64,000 bases of DNA from Pseudarcicella hirudinis (GTDB taxonomy: Bacteria > Bacteroidota > Bacteroidia > Cytophagales > Spirosomataceae): positions 229,897 through 293,896 of the forward strand of contig NZ_FOXH01000005.1 in assembly GCF_900115665.1 (NCBI RefSeq), given 5' to 3'. Made by a program: the position numbers and the translations under genes. Positions 44,427 to 52,342 of this stretch are shown in pieces. The stretch's first letter is position 1. Every line of letters begins with the position of its first letter. The notes beneath the pieces are model-generated. The model had not been told where the DNA came from. It saw only the letters and a program-made list of their open reading frames with translations, and did no database searches.

Positions 44427-44633
44427 TTACTGATCTGCTTCAGTATTCAGCACTTTTCGCTCATTTTCTTCCAATACTTCATCCCATAGTGTATCCCCAC
44501 ATTCATCAGCGATTACCACTTTTTCGGTTTCAATCTTATAAAAATCCCTCACTGTACCTACCTGTTCCGAAGATTCTGTCATTAATTGCTTATTTTCCAT
44601 GGTCTTAATTTGTAATAGTTTATACTGCTTCAT
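44427..44633 (-). CDS. Small acidic protein translationally coupled to the DUF1348 gene
   Basis: A 68-residue protein I do not recognise. Its ATG overlaps the TGA of the upstream DUF1348 gene by four bases (ATGA), a typical translational-coupling arrangement that supports its reality. The second half is acidic (DECGDTLWDEVLEENERK) with one Cys; no signal peptide or membrane segment. A Met at residue 12 could also serve as start. The shared transcript suggests a function with the DUF1348 protein, but nothing more can be said. Confidence 0.55.
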   Translation of the reverse strand: MKQYKLLQIKTMENKQLMTESSEQVGTVRDFYKIETEKVVIADECGDTLWDEVLEENERKVLNTEADQ

Positions 44634-45028
44634 GCCTCTTCATCGGGCAGCTCATTCATACTTGCATACCTTCTGGCAAGCAAGCCTGATTCATCATATT
44701 CAAGTAATTCATTTCCATAGGCTTTAAACCATTGTCCTTCCTCATTTTGATACGCATATTCAAATCTGACAGCCATCCGATTACCTCTAAACCCCCATAA
44801 TTCCTTTTTCTGACTATAATTTAACTCTCTTGACCATTTTTGTTTCAGTAGTTCCTTTACTGCTGTTCTTCCCTGAATAAATTCTGTCTTTTCTCTCCAT
44901 TCAGTATTTATGCTGCAAAACTCACTTAGTTTTTCCGGGTCATTACTATTCCAGATTTCCTCCATTATCTGTACCTTTTGCAAAGCTGTTTCCATAGTAA
45001 AAGGCGGAAGCGGGTATTTAAATTCCAT
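44630..45028 (-). CDS. DUF1348 (SnoaL/NTF2-like) family protein
   Basis: A 132-residue NTF2-fold protein. DUF1348 marks are 'PLPPFTMETALQKVQIMEEIWNSNDPEKL' at the N-terminus, 'TEWREKTEFIQGRTAVKELL', 'ELWGFRGNRMAVRFEYAYQNEEGQWFKAYGNE', and 'RRYASMNELP' near the end. The family has no assigned reaction; NTF2 folds often bind small hydrophobic ligands. I started at ATG 45028, because relatives begin just before the PPFT motif; a TTG at 45070 would add 14 unrelated residues. Coupled to the small downstream gene. Confidence 0.85.
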   Translation of the reverse strand: MEFKYPLPPFTMETALQKVQIMEEIWNSNDPEKLSEFCSINTEWREKTEFIQGRTAVKELLKQKWSRELNYSQKKELWGFRGNRMAVRFEYAYQNEEGQWFKAYGNELLEYDESGLLARRYASMNELPDEEA

Positions 45029-45181
45029 ATCGTATTGGCTGGTATTTGATTTTCTTAAATTACCATACAAAACTGGCTCAAATAGTTGCGAATAAAAATG
45101 GAGGATGGGCGCCTTGTCATGGATAATTATCTCAGCAGAAAAGGAAGCGGGACATCGGATTCATAATCTTCTTTTACGCAA

Positions 45182-45213
45182 AAAGAGAATCACCCTTTCG
45201 GATGATTCTCTTT
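45182..45213 (-). terminator. SusD gene terminator
   Basis: An 11-bp stem, AAAGAGAATCA (45182-45192) and TGATTCTCTTT (45203-45213), with a 10-nt loop; the A-rich left flank makes a U-tract on the minus strand, 23 bp after the susD-like stop. Confidence 0.88.
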
Positions 45214-45235
45214 CTTACTATTGTTAATAAACCTG

Positions 45236-46870
45236 TTATTTTTTAGGATTCACTACCGGAGCACTGCCAGCAGCAGGTTTATTATAAGCTAGTTCATTAT
45301 CAGGTACATCCCAATAATCAAGATAGTTATAACTGATTGTTGCTTTGGTATTTACTGTACCGGTTCTGTCGACTACAATCGTATTGGATCTGCCTGTTTC
45401 CAACACACCCCAACGACGTGCATCGTAGAATGAAAGACCTCTCCATGCACAGGTAATTCTTCTCTCTCTTCTCAGTTCTTCTTTAGCGTCTGCATCAGCA
45501 AGACCCGTTCCTGCAACCGGATCAAGACCTGCTCCCTGAGATTTACGAACACCATCGATCAATTTCAAACCGTCTTCAATACTACCGGTGTAAATCAATG
45601 CTTCGGCTTTCATTAATTCATTTTCTTCATAATTTCCTGCTAAAGCCAATTCATATTCACCTTCTTTCTGAGTACCATAAACCACCACTCCCGCAGCGCC
45701 TAAACCACCATCAATAACTGTATATCTGGTGTTAAAAGCGTTTCCACGGCTGGCATCACCTACCCAGGCAGTTGTAGTTTTAAAGTTATTAGCCAAACGT
45801 TTATCACCGGCTTTAAACTCCTGAATAAAACGCTCACTCAATTTGTAAGTGTTTCCACCGGCTGCCGATGAAATGGTTTTTGAAATAACTGATCCATTCT
45901 GACTACCAACAAAATCATTATCTCCGGCATTGTTAGAACGACCGGTAAAGATATAATCTGTTGCTTTAATACCTGCATTAGCCAAATCCGAAATAGATTT
46001 CCATTGCGCAGCAGTCATTGATTTTACCGGAGTATTTACCAGAATATTACGTGCTTTCAGCGTATTAATATTTCTTACCCACATATCAGGTGTTAAAATA
46101 CCACCTTTGCCTTTTTGACAATAATCAGGAATCAATTTTCCAAGAATAGCGGTATAATCTGCTCCTCCGTTGATTGTTCCGAGAATTGTTGCAGCTTTAT
46201 CAAGGTTGCTGTTAGATTCTTTAATTATATCCTCTTTAGAAAGATATTTACCATTGGTAACACCTGATTTATCGTTAACTACACCGGCATAATAAATTGA
46301 ACCGATTCTCGCATAAGCAAAACCTTTCCAGAAATAAGCCCAGGCTTTAATGGTGTTTTTCTTGGTAGCACCATCCCCTGAAAAAGTAACTCCTTCTACC
46401 ACTTCAAGTACAGCATTACAGGCATTGTTAAGAGAATACATATAACCCCACTCAAAATACAATGGATTTGAGCCGGCATTTGAGTTAACGTTTACCGAAC
46501 GAATTAAGGCTAACTGCGTATTTGGTACACTTGGGTTTAATACTTTATTACCATTATCCAACGTAACTACATCCGGGCAAGCCAGTTGATTTGCATATTG
46601 GTTTGCAGCTTCAATACCTACCACATCTCCCATTAATTCATGAAATCCGATAGCACCAGCCCAGAAACGGCCGTTTACCCCATCATAATATTTCAAATCT
46701 CTGAATCCGTTTGCATAAACGGCTCCTAAACCCAATGATAAAATACCTGATTCAGTGCTCGCACTCTGAGGAGTCGGTAGGTTAGGGTTCTTAATATCTA
46801 ATTGGTCCTGACAAGACGCCAGCGAAAGTGCCATCGTCCCCATCAATATATATTTCTTTATTATGTTCAT
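45236..46870 (-). CDS. SusD/RagB family nutrient-binding outer-membrane lipoprotein
   Basis: A 544-residue surface lipoprotein that caps a SusC transporter and captures its nutrient. The signal peptide ends in the lipobox LASC (Cys at about 20). TPR-like helices with 'WGYMYSLNNACNAVLEVVEG' and 'AWAYFWKGFAYARIGSIYYAGVVND' and the C-terminal 'AKEELRRERRITCAWRGLSFYDARRWG' block are the SusD_RagB signatures. It follows susC by 29 bp in the same transcript. No glycoside hydrolase or peptidase belongs to the operon, so the nutrient cannot be named. Confidence 0.94.
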   Translation of the reverse strand: MNIIKKYILMGTMALSLASCQDQLDIKNPNLPTPQSASTESGILSLGLGAVYANGFRDLKYYDGVNGRFWAGAIGFHELMGDVVGIEAANQYANQLACPDVVTLDNGNKVLNPSVPNTQLALIRSVNVNSNAGSNPLYFEWGYMYSLNNACNAVLEVVEGVTFSGDGATKKNTIKAWAYFWKGFAYARIGSIYYAGVVNDKSGVTNGKYLSKEDIIKESNSNLDKAATILGTINGGADYTAILGKLIPDYCQKGKGGILTPDMWVRNINTLKARNILVNTPVKSMTAAQWKSISDLANAGIKATDYIFTGRSNNAGDNDFVGSQNGSVISKTISSAAGGNTYKLSERFIQEFKAGDKRLANNFKTTTAWVGDASRGNAFNTRYTVIDGGLGAAGVVVYGTQKEGEYELALAGNYEENELMKAEALIYTGSIEDGLKLIDGVRKSQGAGLDPVAGTGLADADAKEELRRERRITCAWRGLSFYDARRWGVLETGRSNTIVVDRTGTVNTKATISYNYLDYWDVPDNELAYNKPAAGSAPVVNPKK

Positions 46871-46899
46871 CTTCTTAATGCATTTAAAGTTAAATCTGA

Positions 46900-49800
46900 C
46901 TAAAACCCGAAATTCAAACTAACCTGATAAGAACGTATGTTAGGCATCGTATTATGGTCAGTTCCTCTGTCCCAGGCAGAGTTGTTACCTGCTGGTTCTC
47001 CAACTGCTGCACTACCACCCGAACTGATTTCAGGATCAAACCCGGTATATCCTGTAAAGGTCAGCAGGTTTCTTCCGGAGAACACCAATTGAAGTTTTCT
47101 GAAAGTCTTGATATGCAAAGCCTTAGCCAGATCAACACCAATTGAAACGTTTCTTAAACGCAGGAAAGAAGCATCTTCGTAGAAATAGTCTTTGGTTGCG
47201 TTATTACCACGGGCTGTATAAACTCCGCGATAGAAAGCAGTCCATGCACCTGTTTCACCATTAATAGTGATTGGTTTTTCGTAATCACTGTGGATACCGT
47301 CACGATACATCCATTCTTTCGTCTGGTTGTAAATATGGCTTCCGTTAACCCAGTCAAACTGGAATCCGAAATTGATAAATCCTTTATAGGTAAAATCATT
47401 AATGAACGATAAATTAAACTTAGGGTTAGGATCTCCGAAGCTGTATTTATCTGTAGTGAAATAAGGTTGTTTAGTTGTTTTATCAACTACAAATCCGTTA
47501 CTCGCCACTTCATATTTACTTTGATCGCCTTCAGGAATTTCATAAGATCCGTCCGGTTTTCTTGCTTTCAGATCATGAACAGCTTTAAAGCCATATAACT
47601 GACCGATTTTCTCTCCAGCTTTCAAGACATAGTTGGTACTACCAGCATTAGAAAGAATTACAATTTCACCATTTCCTGTAACCCAGTCAATCTGAGAAGA
47701 TTGTTTACTGAAGTTAACCGTGGTATTCCAGGTGAAATCACCTTTTTTGAAAACTGTTGCATTAATTGAAGCCTGAATACCGTTCGATCCGATACCAAAA
47801 GCATTTGTTTTGATCGTTCCTGCTCCTGATGATGGCGCAGCATCCACATTCCAGATCGCTCCGTCTGTAGAACGCTTCCAGTAAGTAGCAGAAAGGCGAA
47901 GGTCATTAAACCAGTTGCTTCCTTTGCTAAGATTGAAACCAAAATCAGCTCCCAATTCAGTTTCAGTAGAAACCTCCACATTTAAGTCTGGGTTAGACTG
48001 AGCTGTAGGATAGTAGAATGCACTGTTAGAACCAATATTTCTTGTACCTAATGTTACATAACGGTCAAATGGTCTTGGCTGAATACCTGCTTGTCCGTAA
48101 GCTGCTCTCAGTTTAAATTCAGAGAATGTTCCGGAAATCTGACTATCTTTCCAGAAATCCAATTGAGAAAGTCTCAGATAACCATCAGCTCTCGGGAAAG
48201 TAAATGGTTTAGAACCTGCACCAAAGGCAGAAGAGTAATCCGTTCTGAAACCACCTGATACTCCGGCAATGTCGCCATATTCAAATCTTTGGTTTACCAG
48301 ATATCCATAGGTTACAAACGGCTCACTGAAAGTACCTCTTGGGTTTCCTGTTACCGAGTTAAAATCCAACGGACGAGTCAGGGTAGTTGTTCCCTGAGCA
48401 GGTGTGTACGGAGTGTAAGTAGGCAAACCTAACTGATAAGTAACATATTGATTATTATTTTGCTTACGATAATCAAAAGCAACCTGAGTAGTAGTAGTAA
48501 TAGGAAGACTCAGGTTAAAGTCTTTCTGAAAATCCGTACGGATGGTTGCAGTTGCCAGAAAGTTTTGGAAAACTTTTGAAATACTGAAATTATCAATCTC
48601 CCCTAAAGCATTTGAAGCATAGTTTCCTACATAGTTGGTAGGTCTTACACGAATATTGCCATTTTGAGATTGGTTAGCATATTGATAAACGTCTTCATCA
48701 CGTTGGTAGTTAATACCATATTTCGCATCCAGTTCCAAAAACTTATTCACTTCGTAGTTCAGGTTAAGGTTTTGAATTACATCTACTCTGTTATCCTGAC
48801 GATCAGTATATTGCTGATAGAAGTTCGGGTTCAAACCATTCACACCAGCTGCATCTCCGACATAAGCTGCATAGTTGCCGTCAGAAAGAACCGCCTGATA
48901 GTTGGCAAAAGGACGAGTGTTATTGATACTGTAAAGAATCGTTCTGTCAGGAGTCTTTAAGGTATTTTTGGTATAAACCAATTGAGTAGTAGAACGGAAT
49001 TTCAAACGAGGAGCCAATTCAGCACCAATATTTGCCACAAGGTTTGTTCTTGAATAGTTACCGTTGTTTACGATATTACTTCCCTGTGTATTGTTAGAAA
49101 GTGAGAAAGCAAAATCCAGTTTTTCTTTTCCTCCTGTTACTGAAACACTGTTGTTGTAAGTATAAGCAGGAACAAAGAAGAAACTATAATTGTCATAAAA
49201 CTTCAGGTTAGCATTATAAGGCTTATTCAGCTGGCTTTTCGGATCTAAGGCATTGTACTGAACGTTTTCACTGTAAAGTCCGGTTACAGGATCCTGAGTA
49301 AGGGGTTTTCCTGATGCACCGATTACATTTCCACTGGCATCAGTGGTAAAAGCATGATATTGTGCCTGACGCAATCCTCCTACATTCAGGTATTCATTGC
49401 GGGAAACACTTGAAGAGAAATCAATATTTAACTGACCGGGTTTTCCTTTTTTAGTGAACAACTGGATTACACCGTTCGCACCTTGCGCACCATACATAGT
49501 GGCAGAAGCAGCACCCTGCACCACCTCTACTCTTTCGATCGTATTCAAATCAATTGAGTTTAAATCAGTAGATGCAACCTGAATACCATCAATCAGAATG
49601 ATGGGAGAAGTACCTTTATTGATCGTGTTAATACCTCTTAATACAATACTTACAGGAGCACCGGGAGTACCGCTTACTGAAGAAATCTGTGCTCCGGCAA
49701 TTTTACCGACAAGAGCCTGATCCACTGAAGCAGTAGGTGCCTGTGGAAGATTTTTAGAAGTAATGGATTCTACAGCAAAACCTAATTTAGCTTTACTTGT

Positions 49801-50142
49801 TGCAACCCCAACCCCGGTTACAACAACTTCTGATAATTGTCTGGCATCGGTTTCAAGTTTAGTATCAACTACAGATTTCCCGTCAATAGAAACCTCTTTT
49901 GTTGACATCCCGACAAAACTAAATTTCAATACCCCGTTACCGGATGGTACTGAAAGTGAATAAGCGCCTGTAGCATCAGTTGTAGTTCCTTTATTGGAAC
50001 CTTTCAGCTGAACAGAAACACCCGGAAGACCCGAACCATCCTCGGCCGAAGTCACTTTGCCTGTAATTTTCCTGTCCTGAGCAAAAACACTCAAGCAAGA
50101 CGAGAAAATTAACAGCAAACTCATTAGTAAAAATTTCTTCAT
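46900..50142 (-). CDS. SusC/RagA family TonB-linked outer-membrane protein
   Basis: A 1080-residue TonB-dependent transporter. Domains in order: signal peptide (1-22, ending VFAQ), a carboxypeptidase-regulatory-like domain (about 25-108, 'KITGKVTSAEDGSGLPGVSVQLKG'), the plug (about 120-230) with the SusC signatures 'LRGINTINKGTSPIILIDGI' and 'ERVEVVQGAASATMYGAQGANGVIQLFTKKG', and a 22-strand barrel with C-terminal 'RLRNVSIGVDL' and a terminal Phe. I used ATG 50142; a TTG two codons upstream is not needed. No sigma/anti-sigma or hybrid two-component regulator is next to it. Confidence 0.96.
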   Translation of the reverse strand: MKKFLLMSLLLIFSSCLSVFAQDRKITGKVTSAEDGSGLPGVSVQLKGSNKGTTTDATGAYSLSVPSGNGVLKFSFVGMSTKEVSIDGKSVVDTKLETDARQLSEVVVTGVGVATSKAKLGFAVESITSKNLPQAPTASVDQALVGKIAGAQISSVSGTPGAPVSIVLRGINTINKGTSPIILIDGIQVASTDLNSIDLNTIERVEVVQGAASATMYGAQGANGVIQLFTKKGKPGQLNIDFSSSVSRNEYLNVGGLRQAQYHAFTTDASGNVIGASGKPLTQDPVTGLYSENVQYNALDPKSQLNKPYNANLKFYDNYSFFFVPAYTYNNSVSVTGGKEKLDFAFSLSNNTQGSNIVNNGNYSRTNLVANIGAELAPRLKFRSTTQLVYTKNTLKTPDRTILYSINNTRPFANYQAVLSDGNYAAYVGDAAGVNGLNPNFYQQYTDRQDNRVDVIQNLNLNYEVNKFLELDAKYGINYQRDEDVYQYANQSQNGNIRVRPTNYVGNYASNALGEIDNFSISKVFQNFLATATIRTDFQKDFNLSLPITTTTQVAFDYRKQNNNQYVTYQLGLPTYTPYTPAQGTTTLTRPLDFNSVTGNPRGTFSEPFVTYGYLVNQRFEYGDIAGVSGGFRTDYSSAFGAGSKPFTFPRADGYLRLSQLDFWKDSQISGTFSEFKLRAAYGQAGIQPRPFDRYVTLGTRNIGSNSAFYYPTAQSNPDLNVEVSTETELGADFGFNLSKGSNWFNDLRLSATYWKRSTDGAIWNVDAAPSSGAGTIKTNAFGIGSNGIQASINATVFKKGDFTWNTTVNFSKQSSQIDWVTGNGEIVILSNAGSTNYVLKAGEKIGQLYGFKAVHDLKARKPDGSYEIPEGDQSKYEVASNGFVVDKTTKQPYFTTDKYSFGDPNPKFNLSFINDFTYKGFINFGFQFDWVNGSHIYNQTKEWMYRDGIHSDYEKPITINGETGAWTAFYRGVYTARGNNATKDYFYEDASFLRLRNVSIGVDLAKALHIKTFRKLQLVFSGRNLLTFTGYTGFDPEISSGGSAAVGEPAGNNSAWDRGTDHNTMPNIRSYQVSLNFGF

Positions 50143-50568
50143 GAACAAGTTTTAGTTAAAGTTGACAAAAGTTTTATGGATTAACACTTGCTAATTTATA
50201 TAATTTGTATTTAACAAACAAAATGCTTTTGAAAACTTTTTAATTCAAAAAAGCCAAAAACATAAAATTTTCAATAAAAAACAGATTATAGGCTCGAAAA
50301 TAAACCTCATTTTGAGAAAACTGACAAAAATCATCTTTCAATAATTCCACAAAAAATCACCACAAATCTATTAAAATACTATACTAATAGACTATACATT
50401 TCGACATATACGAAATTTTATTTGGCCACTCTACAGATTATTAAAATATTTTTCCTTTTATTGATTTTTATCAATATTTTCTACTTTTCTAATCAGTTCT
50501 ACTTATATACCTGATAGCACAAATCAGTCAAGAATTGTACTTTTTTAATATTGCGCAAATATTGCGCA
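50143..50568. other. AT-rich region upstream of susC
   Basis: A 426-bp region without a gene. It contains a minus-strand TAGATTTG box (50363-50370) without a clear -33 partner, a palindrome TATTGAT-TTTT-ATCAATA (50459-50476), and two tandem 11-bp repeats next to the patatin stop (50547-50568). The susC leader, probably long, must start here. Confidence 0.5.
50547..50568. repeat. Tandem 11-bp direct repeat
   Basis: AATATTGCGCA occurs twice without spacing (50547-50557 and 50558-50568), immediately before the complement of the patatin stop codon. Confidence 0.85.
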
Positions 50569-51339
50569 TCATGAAAGCTGTTTTTGCCGTTCAATCAAAA
50601 TTGCAATTTCCAAAGATTTAGTATGTTCATAACCTATTGTAAAAAGCTCTTTTGCTTTACTTATACTGAAGGGATCGAAGTCACGCAGACCACCCGGCTC
50701 TATGACAAAATCACAGCGATTTGCTCTTGAACGTGTGTTATTGTTAATGGCGAGTAACAGCGTTTTTTCAATAACCGATTTCATTGACACCAATCTTTTC
50801 GGCACTCCATAAGGATTACAATGGCTTCCTATAATAAAATCACATTTTCCTTCTAATGGCTCGATCGGCATATTATTGAGCACTCCGCCGTCTATGTAAA
50901 TCTTATCATTAAACCTGACTGGTTCAAAAAGCCCGGGAATACAACATGAAGCAAGAATAGGTTTAATCAATTCTCCCGAACTGAAATATTCCGTTTCTCC
51001 TTTGTATAAATCTGTGGCATTGATTGTTAAGGGAATTTTTAGATTTTCGAAAGAATTATGGGGAAGGTATTTGGCATAAAGGTTCTCAATATTTTCTATT
51101 TTAAATAAACCTAAACGACTGAGGGCCGGACGAAAAGTCCGGTATGAGATATTGGAAACAACTATTTCAAAAATATGGTCAGGGGAATATCCGGCAGCAA
51201 ACATCGCCCCCGCAATCGAACCGGCACTACAGCCAGACAGCATATCGGGCTGAATACCCTGCTCTAACAATCCTTTCAAAACACCCAGATGAGAAAATCC
51301 TCTTGCTCCGCCACCTGAAAGAACCAATCCAATTTTCAT
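50569..51339 (-). CDS. Patatin-like phospholipase family protein
   Basis: A 256-residue lipid acyl hydrolase with a Ser-Asp dyad. The oxyanion-hole GGGARGFSHLGVL (about 8-20), nucleophile elbow GCSAGS (near 38-43) and the DGG motif IDGGVLNNMP (near 150-159) are all present. No signal peptide, so it is probably cytoplasmic or membrane-peripheral, as in the RssA group. Its upstream gene is divergent, and the downstream susC region is separate. Confidence 0.94.
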   Translation of the reverse strand: MKIGLVLSGGGARGFSHLGVLKGLLEQGIQPDMLSGCSAGSIAGAMFAAGYSPDHIFEIVVSNISYRTFRPALSRLGLFKIENIENLYAKYLPHNSFENLKIPLTINATDLYKGETEYFSSGELIKPILASCCIPGLFEPVRFNDKIYIDGGVLNNMPIEPLEGKCDFIIGSHCNPYGVPKRLVSMKSVIEKTLLLAINNNTRSRANRCDFVIEPGGLRDFDPFSISKAKELFTIGYEHTKSLEIAILIERQKQLS

Positions 51340-51444
51340 ATAATTTACCGGTTTATTTAAAGAGATTATTTTTAACTGCTGCTTCCGAATTTAATTAACA
51401 AAACCTAACTTACCAACTCATCAACTTATTAAATATCAGATTAC

Positions 51445-52290
51445 ATGAAATTTTATAGTATTGACGCAGGTTTTTTTAAATTGGATGGCGGAGCAATGTT
51501 CGGAGTTGTTCCTAAAACTTTCTGGAATAAATGGGTTCCGGCTGATGAAAACAACCTTTGTTCCTGGAAAATGCGCTGCCTACTGATTGAAGACGGAGAT
51601 CGTCTGATTCTGACAGATACAGGAATGGGCGACAAACAGGATGCCAGATGGCAATCTTATTATTATCGTCATGGAGAAGGTGAATTGGTCAAATCTATCA
51701 GAAAAGCAGGATTTTCTGAGAAAGAGGTGACTGATGTTATTTTAAGCCATCTTCATTTCGACCACTGTGGCGGTGCCGTCAGATGGAATAATGACAGAAC
51801 AAAATTTGAAATGACTTTCCCGAATGCCCGGTATTGGAGTCATTCTGCTCATTTCAATTGGGCGATCAATCCGAATCCCAGAGAAAAAGCTACTTTTTTT
51901 AAAGAGAACATCCTCCCTATTCAGGAATGCGATCAGTTATATTTTATCGATAAGCAATCTGAAAAGCCTTTCCCGAATATAGATTTCCTGCTGGCTGACG
52001 GGCACACTGAAAAAATGCTGATGCCTAAAATCACCTGCCATGACAAAGAAATACTGTTTATTGCAGATACCGTTCCCTCACACGCACATTTACATGTGCC
52101 TTACGTGATGAGTTATGACATAAGACCTTTACAAACTATGGAAGAAAAAGAGGCAGTTTTAAAAGCAGCAGCAGCCAAAGAATGGATTTTGTTTTTCGAC
52201 CACGACCCGGAATTTGATTGTGCTACGGTTGAATTGACTGAAAAAGGTTTCAAAGTGAAGAACAAAGGTCAGATTAATGATTTCCTCTAA
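51445..52290 (+). CDS. MBL-fold metallo-hydrolase
   Basis: A 281-residue cytoplasmic metallo-beta-lactamase-fold enzyme. The metal motif is HLHFDHCGG (near 102-110), with further ligands in DGHTEK (near 190), 'IADTVPSHAHL' (near 210) and 'FFDHDPEF' (near 252). The N-terminal 'DAGFFKLDGGAMFGVVPK' is typical of the quorum-quenching lactonase/AttM-like and related group, but many members of this type have unknown substrates. No signal peptide. It shares a terminator with the hexosaminidase gene. Confidence 0.92.
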   Translation: MKFYSIDAGFFKLDGGAMFGVVPKTFWNKWVPADENNLCSWKMRCLLIEDGDRLILTDTGMGDKQDARWQSYYYRHGEGELVKSIRKAGFSEKEVTDVILSHLHFDHCGGAVRWNNDRTKFEMTFPNARYWSHSAHFNWAINPNPREKATFFKENILPIQECDQLYFIDKQSEKPFPNIDFLLADGHTEKMLMPKITCHDKEILFIADTVPSHAHLHVPYVMSYDIRPLQTMEEKEAVLKAAAAKEWILFFDHDPEFDCATVELTEKGFKVKNKGQINDFL

Positions 52291-52295
52291 TTCAG

Positions 52296-52330
52296 AAAGG
52301 GCATTGCAAACCATGCAATGCCCTTTTTAT
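52296..52330. terminator. Bidirectional terminator between the MBL and GH20 genes
   Basis: A 13-bp perfect stem, AAAGGGCATTGCA (52296-52308) and TGCAATGCCCTTT (52314-52326), with an AACCA loop and a T-run. Confidence 0.92.
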
Positions 52331-52342
52331 GGAAAATTCACC

